From Streptomyces albus subsp. albus (GTDB taxonomy: Bacteria; Actinomycetota; Actinomycetes; Streptomycetales; Streptomycetaceae): a stretch of 64,000 bases of DNA. The DNA lies in contig NZ_JODR01000017.1 of assembly GCF_000725885.1 (NCBI RefSeq), positions 1 through 64,000 of the forward strand, in the 5' to 3' direction. The notes below the pieces were generated by a model. That model made no database searches and had not been told where the DNA came from. It worked only from the letters and a program-made list of their open reading frames with translations. The first letter of the stretch is position 1. Each line of letters opens with the position of its first letter. Below are positions 17,029 through 26,020 of the stretch, piece by piece. The translations under genes were made by a program, and so were the position numbers.

Positions 17029-17348
17029 GTCTCCAGTATCCGCCGGGCCGTCCCCGGATTTTTTCCGGGGGTCGCTATTCCGGCGCGGCGGTGGCGATCA
17101 ATTCCCGGTTCCGGACCGGTGCGGCATCACCCACTCGGGTGATTCCCCCCGCTCTCGCCGCACGTCAGAAGAAACGATTCACCTGTTACAGGGGACGGAT
17201 CCGGCACTCCCGCACCGGCACCATAAATACGATATTGATAACGCGGAATTCTTGCTTCCCCCATTCGCCGGCTCGATCCTCTTTCATGTCACCCGGAAAT
17301 CGGGTGAACGGCCACGTGGGCCGCGCCGACAACAGAAACGGGAAAAGA
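17029..17348. other. Divergent intergenic region with a T-loop hairpin
   Basis: About 320 bases without a gene. CCCCGGA-ttttt-TCCGGGG (17052-17070) is a perfect 7-bp hairpin close to the start of the spermidine-synthase-like gene. An unusually AT-rich stretch (17215-17290, with ACGATATTGATAACGCGG) is the probable promoter of the secreted protein at 17349. Confidence 0.5.
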
Positions 17349-17780
17349 ATGAAGCTGCGGAATTCCCTGACAGGGCTCGGCATGAGCGCGGTACTCGCCC
17401 TCGGAATCGGCGGAGCGGTGGCCCCGGCTGCCCACGCGGCGGTCGGCGCCACCGGCGCCGCGACCGTCCAGGCGCCCGCGGACCACGCCGACTACACGAG
17501 CAAGGACCCGCGCACCGGCCGGGTCGACAAGGGCCGCGCCGAGTCCGCCGGCCGCGCCGGCCAGGGGGCACCGCCGGCCCGCGCCACGCTCAGCTGCCAC
17601 AGCCCGCAGCTCTCCGGCCGGGTCTTCGCGGTCACCTGCTCCGGCCAGGCCTACCGGGTCTTCGTGGACTGCTCGAACCGGGTGCGGTACGTGACCCCGG
17701 TCCTCTCGGGGACCAGGCGGGTCGCCGTCGTCTGCCCGGCCGGCACCACCGCGATCGGGGGCGGCGCCTTCGGCCGCTGA
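17349..17780 (+). CDS. Secreted four-Cys protein of unknown function
   Basis: A 143-aa precursor with a classical signal peptide (MKLRNSLTGLGMSAVLALG, cleavage after AAHA at about residue 30). A disordered Gly/Ala/Asp/Lys linker (about 35-78) leads to a compact C-terminal domain with four Cys (ATLSCHSPQ, VTCSGQAY, VDCSNRVRY, VVCPAG). Their even spacing suggests two disulphides in a small beta domain. No family is recognised. GGGAAAAG lies directly upstream of ATG 17349. The AT-rich promoter region suggests strong or regulated expression. Confidence 0.8.
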   Translation: MKLRNSLTGLGMSAVLALGIGGAVAPAAHAAVGATGAATVQAPADHADYTSKDPRTGRVDKGRAESAGRAGQGAPPARATLSCHSPQLSGRVFAVTCSGQAYRVFVDCSNRVRYVTPVLSGTRRVAVVCPAGTTAIGGGAFGR

Positions 17781-17844
17781 CCGCACCACCGCAGAGGGCC
17801 CCGCGACGGGCCGCCCTTACGACAACACGGAGCCGCCGGCCGGG

Positions 17845-18357
17845 TCAGACCCGGCTGGCGGCTTCGATCGTGCGGGCGGCCTCGCCGAGGGCGGCCCGCA
17901 GTTCGGCCGGCTCGGTGGCGTGGGCGTACGCCCCCTCGGGCGGCACCAGCCAGCCCGTGCCCGCCACGGGCGGCTCGCCGGGGGCGCTGCGCGTCCCCTG
18001 GCCGTGGGTCTGGGTGCAGGCACTGCCGGGCAGGTCCCAGCGCTCCGCCGTGCCCGGCGGCACCAGGAACCCGAGGGTGTCGCCGGAGCGGTCGTGCAGC
18101 ACGGGACCCACGCCGTCCCGCAGCCGGAGGATGTCCGCCGCCTCCAGTCCGTGTCGTGCGGGCACGGTCACCAGGTCGCAGGAGCCCGGCCCGCACGGCC
18201 CCGGGCCGGACGCCGGTGCGGCGGGAGCGCCGTCGGTGCCGCCGCCTACGCCACTGTCCAACAACTCAGACCCCTCCTCGCGGTCGCTGTACTCGGTCCA
18301 ACGGCTGTCATCGTCAACGGCTACGGCGGCGAACCGGCGCATTGGATGGCACTTCAT
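17845..18357 (-). CDS. Hypothetical protein divergent from an NsdA-like regulator
   Basis: A 170-aa soluble protein. The conserved-looking core (about 65-170) includes DLVTVPARHGLEAADILRLRD, PVLHDRSGDTLGFLVPPGTAERW and AGTGWLVPPEG. I do not recognise a characterised domain. The start is uncertain: ATG 18357 and ATG 18342 are both possible and neither has a clear ribosome binding site; the frame stays open to 18477. It is divergent from the HTH/TPR regulator at 18435, with fewer than 80 bases between the starts, so co-regulation is likely. Confidence 0.65.
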   Translation of the reverse strand: MKCHPMRRFAAVAVDDDSRWTEYSDREEGSELLDSGVGGGTDGAPAAPASGPGPCGPGSCDLVTVPARHGLEAADILRLRDGVGPVLHDRSGDTLGFLVPPGTAERWDLPGSACTQTHGQGTRSAPGEPPVAGTGWLVPPEGAYAHATEPAELRAALGEAARTIEAASRV

Positions 18358-18434
18358 GGCAGAAGCGGGGTGAGATATCCCGTTTGTAGCCAAACTCTGG
18401 GTACCGGGCCCGTCACAGCCGGTACGTTTCCGCC

Positions 18435-19898
18435 ATGGCGTCGTCACCCTCAACGTCACCCCGGCCGCAGCACACACCCAACACCGCGTTCAGGGCACTG
18501 AGAGGGCATCTGTCCCCCGGGGAGTTCGCGGCGAACGTGCGCCGCTCGGCGCGTGAGATCGGCGAGCAGGTCTCGTGCGACGCGCGGTATATCGGCCGCG
18601 TCGAGGCGGGCGAGATCAGATGCCCCAACTATGCCTACGAGCGGGTGTTCCTGCACATGTTCCCCGGCTATTCGCTGACGGACATGGGCTTCGCACCCCG
18701 GGAAACCGTACGCGGTCGCGCGGCGCGCACTCGGGGGGCGCGAATGGAAAACGATGCGCCCCCACCCACCACAAAACGCCGGGGAAAAACCCCGCTCACA
18801 CCACTCCCCCCACTCACCGACCACCCTGACAGCCCCGGTCTCATCGCATTCCCCGACTGTCACGAGTACGACGAGGAGAGCGACGTGCTACGTCGCGCTT
18901 TCATGACGGGCGGGCCCGCCGCCCTCGCCGCCGCCTCCGTCGGCGGCGCCACCCCCACCGCCCGGGCAGCCGGCCGCCCCGCACCCGCCACCGGACGGCT
19001 GCGCGCCGGGAGTTCCGACGCCGACGCCGTCGAACAGGCCGTGCGGCACATCAGACTGCTCGACGACCGGCACGGCGGCGCCCTGCTCTACCACCGCGCC
19101 GCCGCCTCCCTGCGCGCCGCCTACGAACTGCTCGACGCCGGCACCAGCCGGCAGACCGTCGCCGACCGGCTGCACGCCGGCGCCGGCGAACTGGCCATCT
19201 CCGTCGGCTGGCTGGCCCACGACTCCGGCCGCTACGACGACGCGCGCTCCCACTACGCCGAAGCACTGGCCACCGCCCGTGTCGCCGCCGACCCGGCCCT
19301 GGAGGCGCACGCCTTCTGCAACACCTCCTTCCTCGCCCGGGACGCCGGCCGCCCCCGTGAAGCCGTCCGCGCCGCACAGGCCGGCCAGCTCGCCGCCCGG
19401 CACCTCGGCTCCCCGCACCTGATGTCACTGCTGGCGCTGCGCGAGGCGGGCGGCTGGGCGGGCCTCGGCGACCGTACGGGCTGCAAACAGGCGCTCGCAC
19501 GGGCCCACCGGCTCTTCGCCCGGGGCAGCACCGCGCAGGACCCGGAATGGATGAGCTTCTTCGGCGAGGCCGAACTGGAGGGCCTCGAAGCACAGTGCTG
19601 GTCGGCGCTGCGCGACTGGAAGCGCGCAGCGCACCACGCCGAGCGCGCCGTACAGCTGCAAAAGCCGCACTTCACCCGGAACCAGGCGCTGTTCACCGCG
19701 GAGCTGGCCGGTGACCTGGCCGCACAGGGCGAGGCCGCCGGGGCCGCCGAGGCAGCGGCGCGGGCACTGGACTTCCTCGGCCCCGTACGGTCCGGCCGGA
19801 TCAACACCATGCTCCGCACGGCCGCCGGACGGCTGCGGCCCTTCCGCAGGGAACCCGCCGTCGCCTCGTTCCTCTCCCGCCAGGCGGCCACGGCCTGA
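18435..19898 (+). CDS. XRE-type HTH regulator with TPR-like C-terminus (NsdA-like)
   Basis: A 487-aa regulator. The N-terminal region (about 18-90) is HTH-like: LRGHLSPGEFAANVRRSAREIGEQ, followed by CDARYIGRVEAGEIRCPNYAYERV. This block resembles the N-terminus of S. coelicolor NsdA, a repressor of sporulation and antibiotic synthesis (from memory, not searched). A Pro-rich linker (90-150) includes EYDEESDVLRRAFMTGGPAAL. Residues about 200-470 form Ala-rich helical repeats of TPR type (GRYDDARSHYAEALATARVAADPALEAHAF and similar). Direct DNA binding is not certain for such proteins. It is divergent from the hypothetical gene at 17845 and convergent with the phosphatase gene. Confidence 0.82.
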   Translation: MASSPSTSPRPQHTPNTAFRALRGHLSPGEFAANVRRSAREIGEQVSCDARYIGRVEAGEIRCPNYAYERVFLHMFPGYSLTDMGFAPRETVRGRAARTRGARMENDAPPPTTKRRGKTPLTPLPPLTDHPDSPGLIAFPDCHEYDEESDVLRRAFMTGGPAALAAASVGGATPTARAAGRPAPATGRLRAGSSDADAVEQAVRHIRLLDDRHGGALLYHRAAASLRAAYELLDAGTSRQTVADRLHAGAGELAISVGWLAHDSGRYDDARSHYAEALATARVAADPALEAHAFCNTSFLARDAGRPREAVRAAQAGQLAARHLGSPHLMSLLALREAGGWAGLGDRTGCKQALARAHRLFARGSTAQDPEWMSFFGEAELEGLEAQCWSALRDWKRAAHHAERAVQLQKPHFTRNQALFTAELAGDLAAQGEAAGAAEAAARALDFLGPVRSGRINTMLRTAAGRLRPFRREPAVASFLSRQAATA

Positions 19899-19926
19899 CC
19901 CGGGGTGCCCGCCCCTGCGGACCGGG

Positions 19927-20520
19927 TCAGTCCAGGTGACCGGTGTCGTTCCAGCGTTCGATCGCGGGGGCGCCGTACGCCCAGCCGAGGACGGAGAGGG
20001 AGGCGGGCTCCAGCTTCAGACGGGCGGCGAAGGACGGGTCGTACCCCAGCCAGCGGGCGCCCAGGACGCGCAGGATGTGACCGTGCGCGAAGACCAGGAC
20101 GTCGCTGTCGGCCCCGCGGGCCCACTCGACCACCTCGTCGGCCCGCGCACCCACCTCGGCGAGGCTCTCGCCGCCGGTGACCCCGTCCCGCCAGATGAAC
20201 CAGTCGTCCCCGGCCCGCTCCCGGATCTGCTCGGGCGTGAGGCCCTCGTAGTCGCCGTAGTCCCACTCCATGAGCGCGTCCCACGACTTGGCGTCCGGGA
20301 AGCCCGCCAGCTCGCAGGTCTCCCGCGCCCGGGACAGCGGGCTGGTGCGCACCTGGACCCCGGGCAGCCCGTTCCAGGGGGCGCGGTGCAGCCGCTCACC
20401 CAGCAGTTTCGCCATGCGGCGGCCCTCGTCGAGCAGCGGGAGATCCGTCCTGCCGGTGTGCTGCCCAGTCATCGACCACTCGGTCTGACCGTGCCGGACG
20501 AGGAGGATGCGCGCTGCCAT
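19927..20520 (-). CDS. Histidine phosphatase family protein
   Basis: A 197-aa phosphatase of the phosphoglycerate-mutase-like superfamily. The phosphohistidine motif is [10 protein letters not shown] (His10 in RHG), followed by the Arg in [13 protein letters not shown]. The acidic residue lies in EWDYGDYEG and the second His in [15 protein letters not shown]. All core catalytic residues are present. The substrate is unknown: a small-molecule acid phosphatase is more likely than a glycolytic mutase, given length and sequence. Start ATG 20520. It is divergent from the nuclease operon, with a 214-base gap. Confidence 0.9.
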   Translation of the reverse strand: MAARILLVRHGQTEWSMTGQHTGRTDLPLLDEGRRMAKLLGERLHRAPWNGLPGVQVRTSPLSRARETCELAGFPDAKSWDALMEWDYGDYEGLTPEQIRERAGDDWFIWRDGVTGGESLAEVGARADEVVEWARGADSDVLVFAHGHILRVLGARWLGYDPSFAARLKLEPASLSVLGWAYGAPAIERWNDTGHLD

Positions 20521-20734
20521 GAGGACCTCTCGGACGTGACGTCTTGGTGCTCCGGTGTGTCCGGAAACCGCTCCTTCCATCTTCGCGCAGCCGCACGCGG
20601 AACCACCTGGCGGGGCGTGCCGGACCGGCGGCGGGCGCCTCCCGGCGCGACGGAGCGGTACCGGCACGGGTGCGTTGTCAGCGGAGGATGCGAGACTTCG
20701 GCGGGTACCGCACCCTGCCCCGAGGCCACAGCCG

Positions 20735-22420
20735 ATGACACGCTCCTCGCCACCGAAGCAGTCCCCGCCGGCCCCCCGGCACGTCACGCCGCAGCGGCTC
20801 GCCGAGCTGCGCGGCGGACCCGAGGTGCCGCAGCGGCCCCTCGACGCCCGCGCGCTGGCCGCGCTCGCCGCCAACCCCGGCTGCCGGCGCCGTGCGCTGC
20901 TGGACGGTGCCGGGGTGGACAAACAGGCGGTGGCGACAGCGCTGGGCGCCCCGGCGCCGTTCGGCCAGTCGCAGTTCGCCCTCGTGCGCGGCAACGCGTT
21001 CGAGACGCGGGTGAAGGCGGACGGCGGTGAGGTGGTGCTCGCACTGCTGTGCGCCCAGGTGGGCGAGGCACCTCCGGAGCCCGGCGAGGTGACCGTCCCC
21101 GACGTGACCGCCGACGGCCCGGCCGGGCGCGCCGAGCGCACCCGGCAGGCACTGGCCGGGGCGGACGGCGGCTGGATGCTGCTGGACCACCCCCTGCTGG
21201 CCCTGGAGGTGGCCGGCTCCACCGCCTACCTGGAACCGGACCTCCTCGCCGTCCACCCGGACGGCTCGGTCAGCATCGTCGAGATCAAGTCGTTCCCGAT
21301 CCTGGACGGTACGGCCGACCCGGTGAAGGCCGGGGCGGCGGCACGGCAGGCGGCGGTCTACGCGCTGGCGCTGGAGGACATCCGCACGGTGCGGGAGAAC
21401 GCCCTGCTGGTGTGCCCGAAGGACTTCTCGAACCAGCCGACCGCCGGACTGCTGCCGCTGCGCAAGCAGGTGGCCGCCACCCGCCGCCAGCTGCACCGGC
21501 TCACCCGCCTCGACGAGATCGCCGCCGGACTGCCCGAGGGCGCGCACTTCGCACCCGGGCAGGACCCCGGCGCCCTGCTGACCGCCGTGGAGGCGCTGCC
21601 CGCCGCGTACGCGCCGGAGTGCCTGTCCACGTGCGAGCTGGCCTTCCACTGCCGGGCGCGGGCCCGGCAGACGGGCGCGGTGGTCGCGCTGGGCCGCTCG
21701 GTGCGGGGCGAGCTGGGCGGCCTGGAGACGGTGCACGACGTGCTGTCGGCCGCCTCCGGCGACCCGGAGGCCCCGGCCGCGGCCGACCCGGCGGCGGAAA
21801 TGCTGCGCCGCGCGGCGTCCCTGCGCGCGGAGGCCCTCGCGGCAGCCGGCGGGGAGGCCGCCGCCACGGGGATCCCGGCCCGGGCCGGGACGTGGGCGAG
21901 CGGGGCGGGCCCGTCCGGGGCGGAGGTGTCGGCGGGTGGGGCGGCCCCGGCCGGCGCGGAGGCTCCAGCAGGTGCGGAGGACCCGGCCCCGGTCGCTTCC
22001 GCTCCCGAAGACCTGGCGCAGGCCGCTCCCGCTCCGGAAGACCTGGCACAGGCGGCTCCCGCTCCAGGTGACCCGGCTCAGGCTGCTCACGCCGGGGACC
22101 CGACGGAAGCCCACGCCGCGCACCCGGCGCGGCCCGCCCCCGCCAGGGCGGAAGCCGACGCCGAGGCGGAAGCCGGCGCCGGGACGGAAGCCGGCGCCGA
22201 GGCGGGAGCCCCCGCCAGCACGGAAGCCGTCACCACCGACGCGGCCCAGCCCGCCCCCGCCAGGACGGAAGCCGACGCCAAGACGGAAGCCCCCGCCAGG
22301 GCGGAAGCCGACGCCGAGGCGGAAGCCGGCGCCAGGGCGGTGGGCCCGTCCGGGGGCGGCTGTGTACCGCGCCCCGCCGCGCGCGGTACGGCGGCGCCCG
22401 GCGGAACGGGGGTGCGCTGA
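20735..22420 (+). CDS. PD-(D/E)XK nuclease with Fe-S-type cysteines (RecB/Cas4/AddB-like), long repetitive tail
   Basis: A 561-aa protein, first of a three-gene operon. The nuclease core is clear: RGNAFETRV (about 85-93, the G-x2-F/H-E motif), L-E-P-D-L-L (E167, D169) and I-V-E-I-K-S-F (E183, K185). C-terminal to it is C296-x3-C300-x5-C306 ([12 protein letters not shown]), and C50 lies before the core. One Cys before and three after is the arrangement that holds a 4Fe-4S cluster in AddB and Cas4 nucleases. Residues from about 370 onward are Ala/Glu/Pro-rich repeats. Start ATG 20735; the frame is open to 20555 but reads as non-coding. The stop overlaps the next ATG by one base. Confidence 0.87.
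   Translation: MTRSSPPKQSPPAPRHVTPQRLAELRGGPEVPQRPLDARALAALAANPGCRRRALLDGAGVDKQAVATALGAPAPFGQSQFALVRGNAFETRVKADGGEVVLALLCAQVGEAPPEPGEVTVPDVTADGPAGRAERTRQALAGADGGWMLLDHPLLALEVAGSTAYLEPDLLAVHPDGSVSIVEIKSFPILDGTADPVKAGAAARQAAVYALALEDIRTVRENALLVCPKDFSNQPTAGLLPLRKQVAATRRQLHRLTRLDEIAAGLPEGAHFAPGQDPGALLTAVEALPAAYAPECLSTCELAFHCRARARQTGAVVALGRSVRGELGGLETVHDVLSAASGDPEAPAAADPAAEMLRRAASLRAEALAAAGGEAAATGIPARAGTWASGAGPSGAEVSAGGAAPAGAEAPAGAEDPAPVASAPEDLAQAAPAPEDLAQAAPAPGDPAQAAHAGDPTEAHAAHPARPAPARAEADAEAEAGAGTEAGAEAGAPASTEAVTTDAAQPAPARTEADAKTEAPARAEADAEAEAGARAVGPSGGGCVPRPAARGTAAPGGTGVR
22001..22090 (+). repeat. Three tandem 30-base units in the nuclease tail
   Basis: 22001-22030, 22031-22060 and 22061-22090 each code for a variant of [10 protein letters not shown]. 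Downstream (about 22140-22340) a longer unit coding [12 protein letters not shown] recurs two to three times. Confidence 0.8.
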
Positions 22421-23955
22421 TGTCGCTGCTGGACGCGCTGGCCCGGATGGAGGCCGTGGCGTGCGGGCGGGCCCGGCCCGTCGCGACCGTACGCCACCGG
22501 CACCTGGCCGAACGGCCGATGGTGCTGGTGCCGTTGACGACGGCCGGTGAGAACGGCGCCCCGCTCGGGGCGATGCTGGGCACCGATCCGCACGACCCGC
22601 TGGTGCTGACCGTTCCGCAGCCGCGCGACCGCGATCTGCGGTTCGCCTTCCTGGCGCGGCTGGCCGAGGCGATGCTGCCGCATCTGGAGTCCTGCCAGGA
22701 CGAGGTGGAGCCCGTCGAGCGCAAGGAGACCGACCCCGAGACGGGCAAGCGGATCACTGTCGAGGCCGAGCTGTGCACCGACGCGCCCCAAGTGCTGGTG
22801 CCCACCGCACCCGGGGTGGACTTCGTGAGGCTGCTGGGGCGCTCGATGCGGTTCCGGCGTACCGCCGAGGAGGACCCGGACGCCGAGCACCCGGCGCCGC
22901 CCCGGGTGCCGCTGCTGGGCCGCTGGCTGACGCACTACGGGGAGCGCGCCCGGGTGCCGGGCTCCTCGCTGCTGCTGTCGATGACGGACCTGCTGACCCG
23001 GCACTGGGCCACCGGGCAGAGCCGGCTGGAGGACCAGCATCTGGCGGCGCTGCTGGCGTGGATCGCCCCGCCGGACGGGCACAGCGGCGCCGAGGCGGCG
23101 CTCCGCGCGGAGCTGGCCCGGGACGCCGACGGGCGGCTGCTGGTGCCGCCCGCGGGGCCCGCGACCGACCCGGCGTTCGACAACAAGCTGCTGGCCCCCG
23201 CGATGACCCGCTACGACCGGGGCGTGCCGGGCGCCGAGCAGGAGGTGCACGAACTGGTGGCCTCCCAGCTGCGGCCCACCTGGGAGGCGATGTGGGAGGG
23301 CGTTGAGCTGTTGCGCGGCCTGCCCGAGGCCGCCCATGTGCCGGACCGCTGGCGCCGGGACCGGCAGTCCTACACGCACCACCGGGACCGGCTGCGGGCC
23401 GCCGAGCCGCCGCAGCCGCGCCGGGACGATGCGGTGACGGCCGCCCGGAAGCTGGCCATGCGCGAGCAGCGGCAGGCCGAGCTGGACGCGCAGGAGGCGC
23501 TCGACGACCCGCTGGTGATGGCCGTGCGGCGGCTGGCGGGCGAGGCGTTCTCGGCGGAGGTGCTGGAGGTGGAGATGGCGTACTCGGAGGGCAAGCGGCC
23601 CTCACCGCGCCCTCTGGTGACGGTGCACACGCACGACGCACCGCTGCTGGCGGACGGCGACAAGGTGCACCGGCTGCTGCCCACGGGCGGGCAGCAGCGG
23701 GCGGAGCTGGTGGAGATGGCGGGTCCCGGCGAGTTCGTGCTGCGGCTGGTGAACGGCATGGGCCGGGGCAAGGAGCCCGCCCCGGGGACGGTGCCGGAGA
23801 AGGGCGATCTGCTGTGCTGGACGCTGTTCGAGCACGCGCCGCGCGGCGGGCCCGGACTGCCCGAGCCGGAGGACACGCCCTGGACGCACGGCGGCCCGCC
23901 CGGCGAACCGGCCGCTGAGAGCCCCGACCCGGTGACCGCGGAGGACGTGCTGTGA
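22420..23955 (+). CDS. Unrecognised 511-aa protein between nuclease and helicase
   Basis: The middle gene of the operon, coupled on both sides: its ATG shares one base with the nuclease stop and its TGA overlaps the helicase GTG by four bases. The sequence is of normal complexity, acidic and without membrane segments or signal. Notable stretches are LTVPQPRDRDLRFAFLARLA, RLEDQHLAALLAWIAPP (helical), VASQLRPTWEAMWEGVELLR, a charged helix KLAMREQRQAELDAQEALDD and a beta-rich C-terminal domain (about 375-475; VHTHDAPLLADGDKVHRLLP). I do not recognise a family. Its position suggests a structural or DNA-binding subunit of a nuclease/helicase complex. Confidence 0.8.
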   Translation: MSLLDALARMEAVACGRARPVATVRHRHLAERPMVLVPLTTAGENGAPLGAMLGTDPHDPLVLTVPQPRDRDLRFAFLARLAEAMLPHLESCQDEVEPVERKETDPETGKRITVEAELCTDAPQVLVPTAPGVDFVRLLGRSMRFRRTAEEDPDAEHPAPPRVPLLGRWLTHYGERARVPGSSLLLSMTDLLTRHWATGQSRLEDQHLAALLAWIAPPDGHSGAEAALRAELARDADGRLLVPPAGPATDPAFDNKLLAPAMTRYDRGVPGAEQEVHELVASQLRPTWEAMWEGVELLRGLPEAAHVPDRWRRDRQSYTHHRDRLRAAEPPQPRRDDAVTAARKLAMREQRQAELDAQEALDDPLVMAVRRLAGEAFSAEVLEVEMAYSEGKRPSPRPLVTVHTHDAPLLADGDKVHRLLPTGGQQRAELVEMAGPGEFVLRLVNGMGRGKEPAPGTVPEKGDLLCWTLFEHAPRGGPGLPEPEDTPWTHGGPPGEPAAESPDPVTAEDVL

Positions 23956-25364
23956 CGGCTGCGGAGACGATGACGGCGGCGACGGCGGCCCCCGTACGGC
24001 CCCTGGCCGGCGGGGTGTCCCCGGCGGCAGCCGCGGCGGCGGCCACCGAGGCGATCCTGGCCGACGCGCTGGAGGGCACGCACCGCGGTGTGGTGGTGGA
24101 CTCGCCGCCCGGGGCCGGCAAGTCCACCCTCGTGGTGCGCGCCGCGCGCGAGCTGGCCGCCGCCGGGCATCCGCTGATGGTGATCGCGCAGACCAACGCC
24201 CAGGTGGACGATCTGGTGGACCGGCTGGCGAGGGCCGATCCCGAGCTGCCGGTGGGGCGGCTGCACAGCAACGAGCCGAAGCCGTACGACCCGGTGCTGG
24301 ACGGGCATCCCTCGGTGCGCACCTCGGCGAAGCCGGCGGATCTGGCCGGGCTGGACATCGTCGTCTCGACGGCGGCGAAGTGGGCGTGGGTGACGCCCGA
24401 GGAGCCGTGGCGGCACGCGATCGTGGACGAGGCGTACCAGATGCGGTCGGACGCGCTGCTGGCGGTGGCCGGGCTGTTCGAGCGGGCGCTGTTCGTCGGG
24501 GACCCGGGGCAGCTGGACCCGTTCAGCCAGGTGGGCGTGGACCAATGGGCCGGTCAGGCGTTCGACCCGTCGACGAGTGCGGTCAGCACGCTGCTGGCGC
24601 ACAACCCGGGGCTGCCGCAGCACCGGCTGCCGGTGTCCTGGCGGCTGCCCCACTCGGCGGCGGAGCTGGTCTCCGACGCGTTCTACCCGTACACGCCCTT
24701 CCGCAGCGGTACGGGCCCGGGTGAGCGCCGGCTGTCCTTCACGGCCGCGGCCGACGGCTCGCCCGTGGACGCCGTGCTGGACGAGGCCGCGGACACCGGC
24801 TGGGGCCTGCTGGAGCTGCCGGCGGCCCGCACCCCGCGCACCGACCCGGAGGCCGTACGGGCGGTGGCCGTGCTGGTGCACCGGATGCTGGAGCGCGAGG
24901 GCGTCACCCGCGGCGAGCGGGACGTGGACGGAAGCGCGGGGGCGGCGCTGGGGGCCGACCGGATCGCGGTGGGCACCGCGCACCGCGACCAGGCCGCGGC
25001 GGTCCGGGCGGCGCTGGCCACGGTGCGCGACCCGGCGGGCGCGGAGCGTGCGGCACGCGTCACCGTCGATACGGCCAACCGGCTCCAGGGCCGGGAGTTC
25101 GATGTGACGGTCGTCCTCCATCCGCTCTCCGGGCGGCCCGACGCGACCGCGTTCCATCTGGAGACGGGACGGCTGTGCGTGCTGGCCTCGCGGCACCGGC
25201 ACGCGTGCGTGGTGGTGTGCCGTGCGGGGGCGGCCGAACTGCTGGACGAGCACCCGGCGACCGAGCCGGTCCGGCTGGGTGCCGCCTCGCCGGGCCCGGA
25301 CGGCTGGGAGGCGCATCAGGCGGTGCTCTCGCACCTGGCCGGGCACCGGGTCCCGCTGGTGTGA
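23952..25364 (+). CDS. SF1 helicase (Upf1/Dna2-like)
   Basis: A 470-aa ATPase, last gene of the operon. Motif I (Walker A) is SPPGAGKST (residues 51-59), motif Ia VIAQTNAQVDDL, motif II (Walker B) IVDEAYQM (D159-E160) and motif III FVGDPGQLDPF. C-terminal motifs are VSWRLP (motif IV region), VDTANRLQGREFDVTVV (motif V) and LASRHRHACVVV (motif VI). The G-D-P-x-Q-L and Q-G-R-E-F-D patterns are those of the Upf1-like SF1B group, which includes Dna2. It is shorter than most relatives and lacks its own nuclease domain; the nuclease is encoded two genes upstream. GTG 23952 overlaps the previous stop (GTGA). Confidence 0.9.
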   Translation: MTAAETMTAATAAPVRPLAGGVSPAAAAAAATEAILADALEGTHRGVVVDSPPGAGKSTLVVRAARELAAAGHPLMVIAQTNAQVDDLVDRLARADPELPVGRLHSNEPKPYDPVLDGHPSVRTSAKPADLAGLDIVVSTAAKWAWVTPEEPWRHAIVDEAYQMRSDALLAVAGLFERALFVGDPGQLDPFSQVGVDQWAGQAFDPSTSAVSTLLAHNPGLPQHRLPVSWRLPHSAAELVSDAFYPYTPFRSGTGPGERRLSFTAAADGSPVDAVLDEAADTGWGLLELPAARTPRTDPEAVRAVAVLVHRMLEREGVTRGERDVDGSAGAALGADRIAVGTAHRDQAAAVRAALATVRDPAGAERAARVTVDTANRLQGREFDVTVVLHPLSGRPDATAFHLETGRLCVLASRHRHACVVVCRAGAAELLDEHPATEPVRLGAASPGPDGWEAHQAVLSHLAGHRVPLV

Positions 25365-25453
25365 GGGTCCGGAGGGGGACCTCACGCGGGCGGTGCGTCG
25401 GTCTGGGTACCCGGCGCACAATGGGGGGCGCCCACGACCTTGGAGGTATCTAC

Positions 25454-25855
25454 ATGGCTGAGCCGCATTCGGCTCCCGAACCTTCGCGCTCCTCCGCGCG
25501 GGGCGGCGGTGGTCCCTCGTACCGCCGCCCGGCACCGTTGCTGTTCGAGCCGTCGGACGCGGCCCCGGACGACGAGCACTTCTTCGGGCTGGAGTCGCTG
25601 ACCGACCCGAAGGAGCTGCTGGACCGCGCCACGGAGCTGGTGCACGCGTTCCGGGCGGCGGCCGACCGGGCCCAGGAGTACCAGGCGTCGGCGGCGGCGC
25701 AGCTGGCCGATCCGCAGCGGTTCGACCGGCTCCCGGAGGCCGCGATCGCCGACCGCGGCGGCTGGACGGAGGAGTACGCCCGCAAGATGATCGAGTTCGG
25801 TCAGGACCTGCTCCAAAACCGGGTCCCGGGCACCCAGCCGCCCCCGCAGAGCTGA
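25454..25855 (+). CDS. Conserved hypothetical protein with C-terminal helical domain
   Basis: A 133-aa soluble protein with a disordered Ser/Gly/Pro N-terminus (about 1-38) and an acidic helical region: EPSDAAPDDEHFFGLESLTDP, then KELLDRATELVHAFRAAADRAQEYQ and EEYARKMIEFGQDLLQNRVPG. No Cys or membrane segment. I do not recognise a named family. GGAGG at 25442-25446 is seven bases before the ATG, and a -10-like CACAAT precedes it, so the gene has its own promoter although it follows the helicase by 89 bases. Confidence 0.8.
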   Translation: MAEPHSAPEPSRSSARGGGGPSYRRPAPLLFEPSDAAPDDEHFFGLESLTDPKELLDRATELVHAFRAAADRAQEYQASAAAQLADPQRFDRLPEAAIADRGGWTEEYARKMIEFGQDLLQNRVPGTQPPPQS

Positions 25856-25939
25856 CCTCGCGCAGGTGGGAGGGGTACCGCAGGGAATATCGATTTCCGC
25901 TTCACCGGATCGTGGTGTTAAGGTCTACGACGTCAGCAG

Positions 25940-26013
25940 GCGCCGCTAGCTCAGTTGGTTAGAGCAGCTGACTCTTAATCAGCGGGTCCGGGGTTCGAGT
26001 CCCTGGCGGCGCA
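25940..26013 (+). tRNA. tRNA-Lys (CTT anticodon), copy 1
   Basis: Acceptor GCGCCGC pairs with GCGGCGC, D-arm AGCTCAGTTGGTTAGAGCA. The anticodon stem GCTGA/TCAGC encloses CTCTTAA with CTT at 25974-25976, and the T-loop is TTCGAGT with discriminator A26013. Reads AAG. It matches the minus-strand tRNA at 42440-42513 at 73 of 74 bases. Confidence 0.96.
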
Positions 26014-26020
26014 CAGACAG

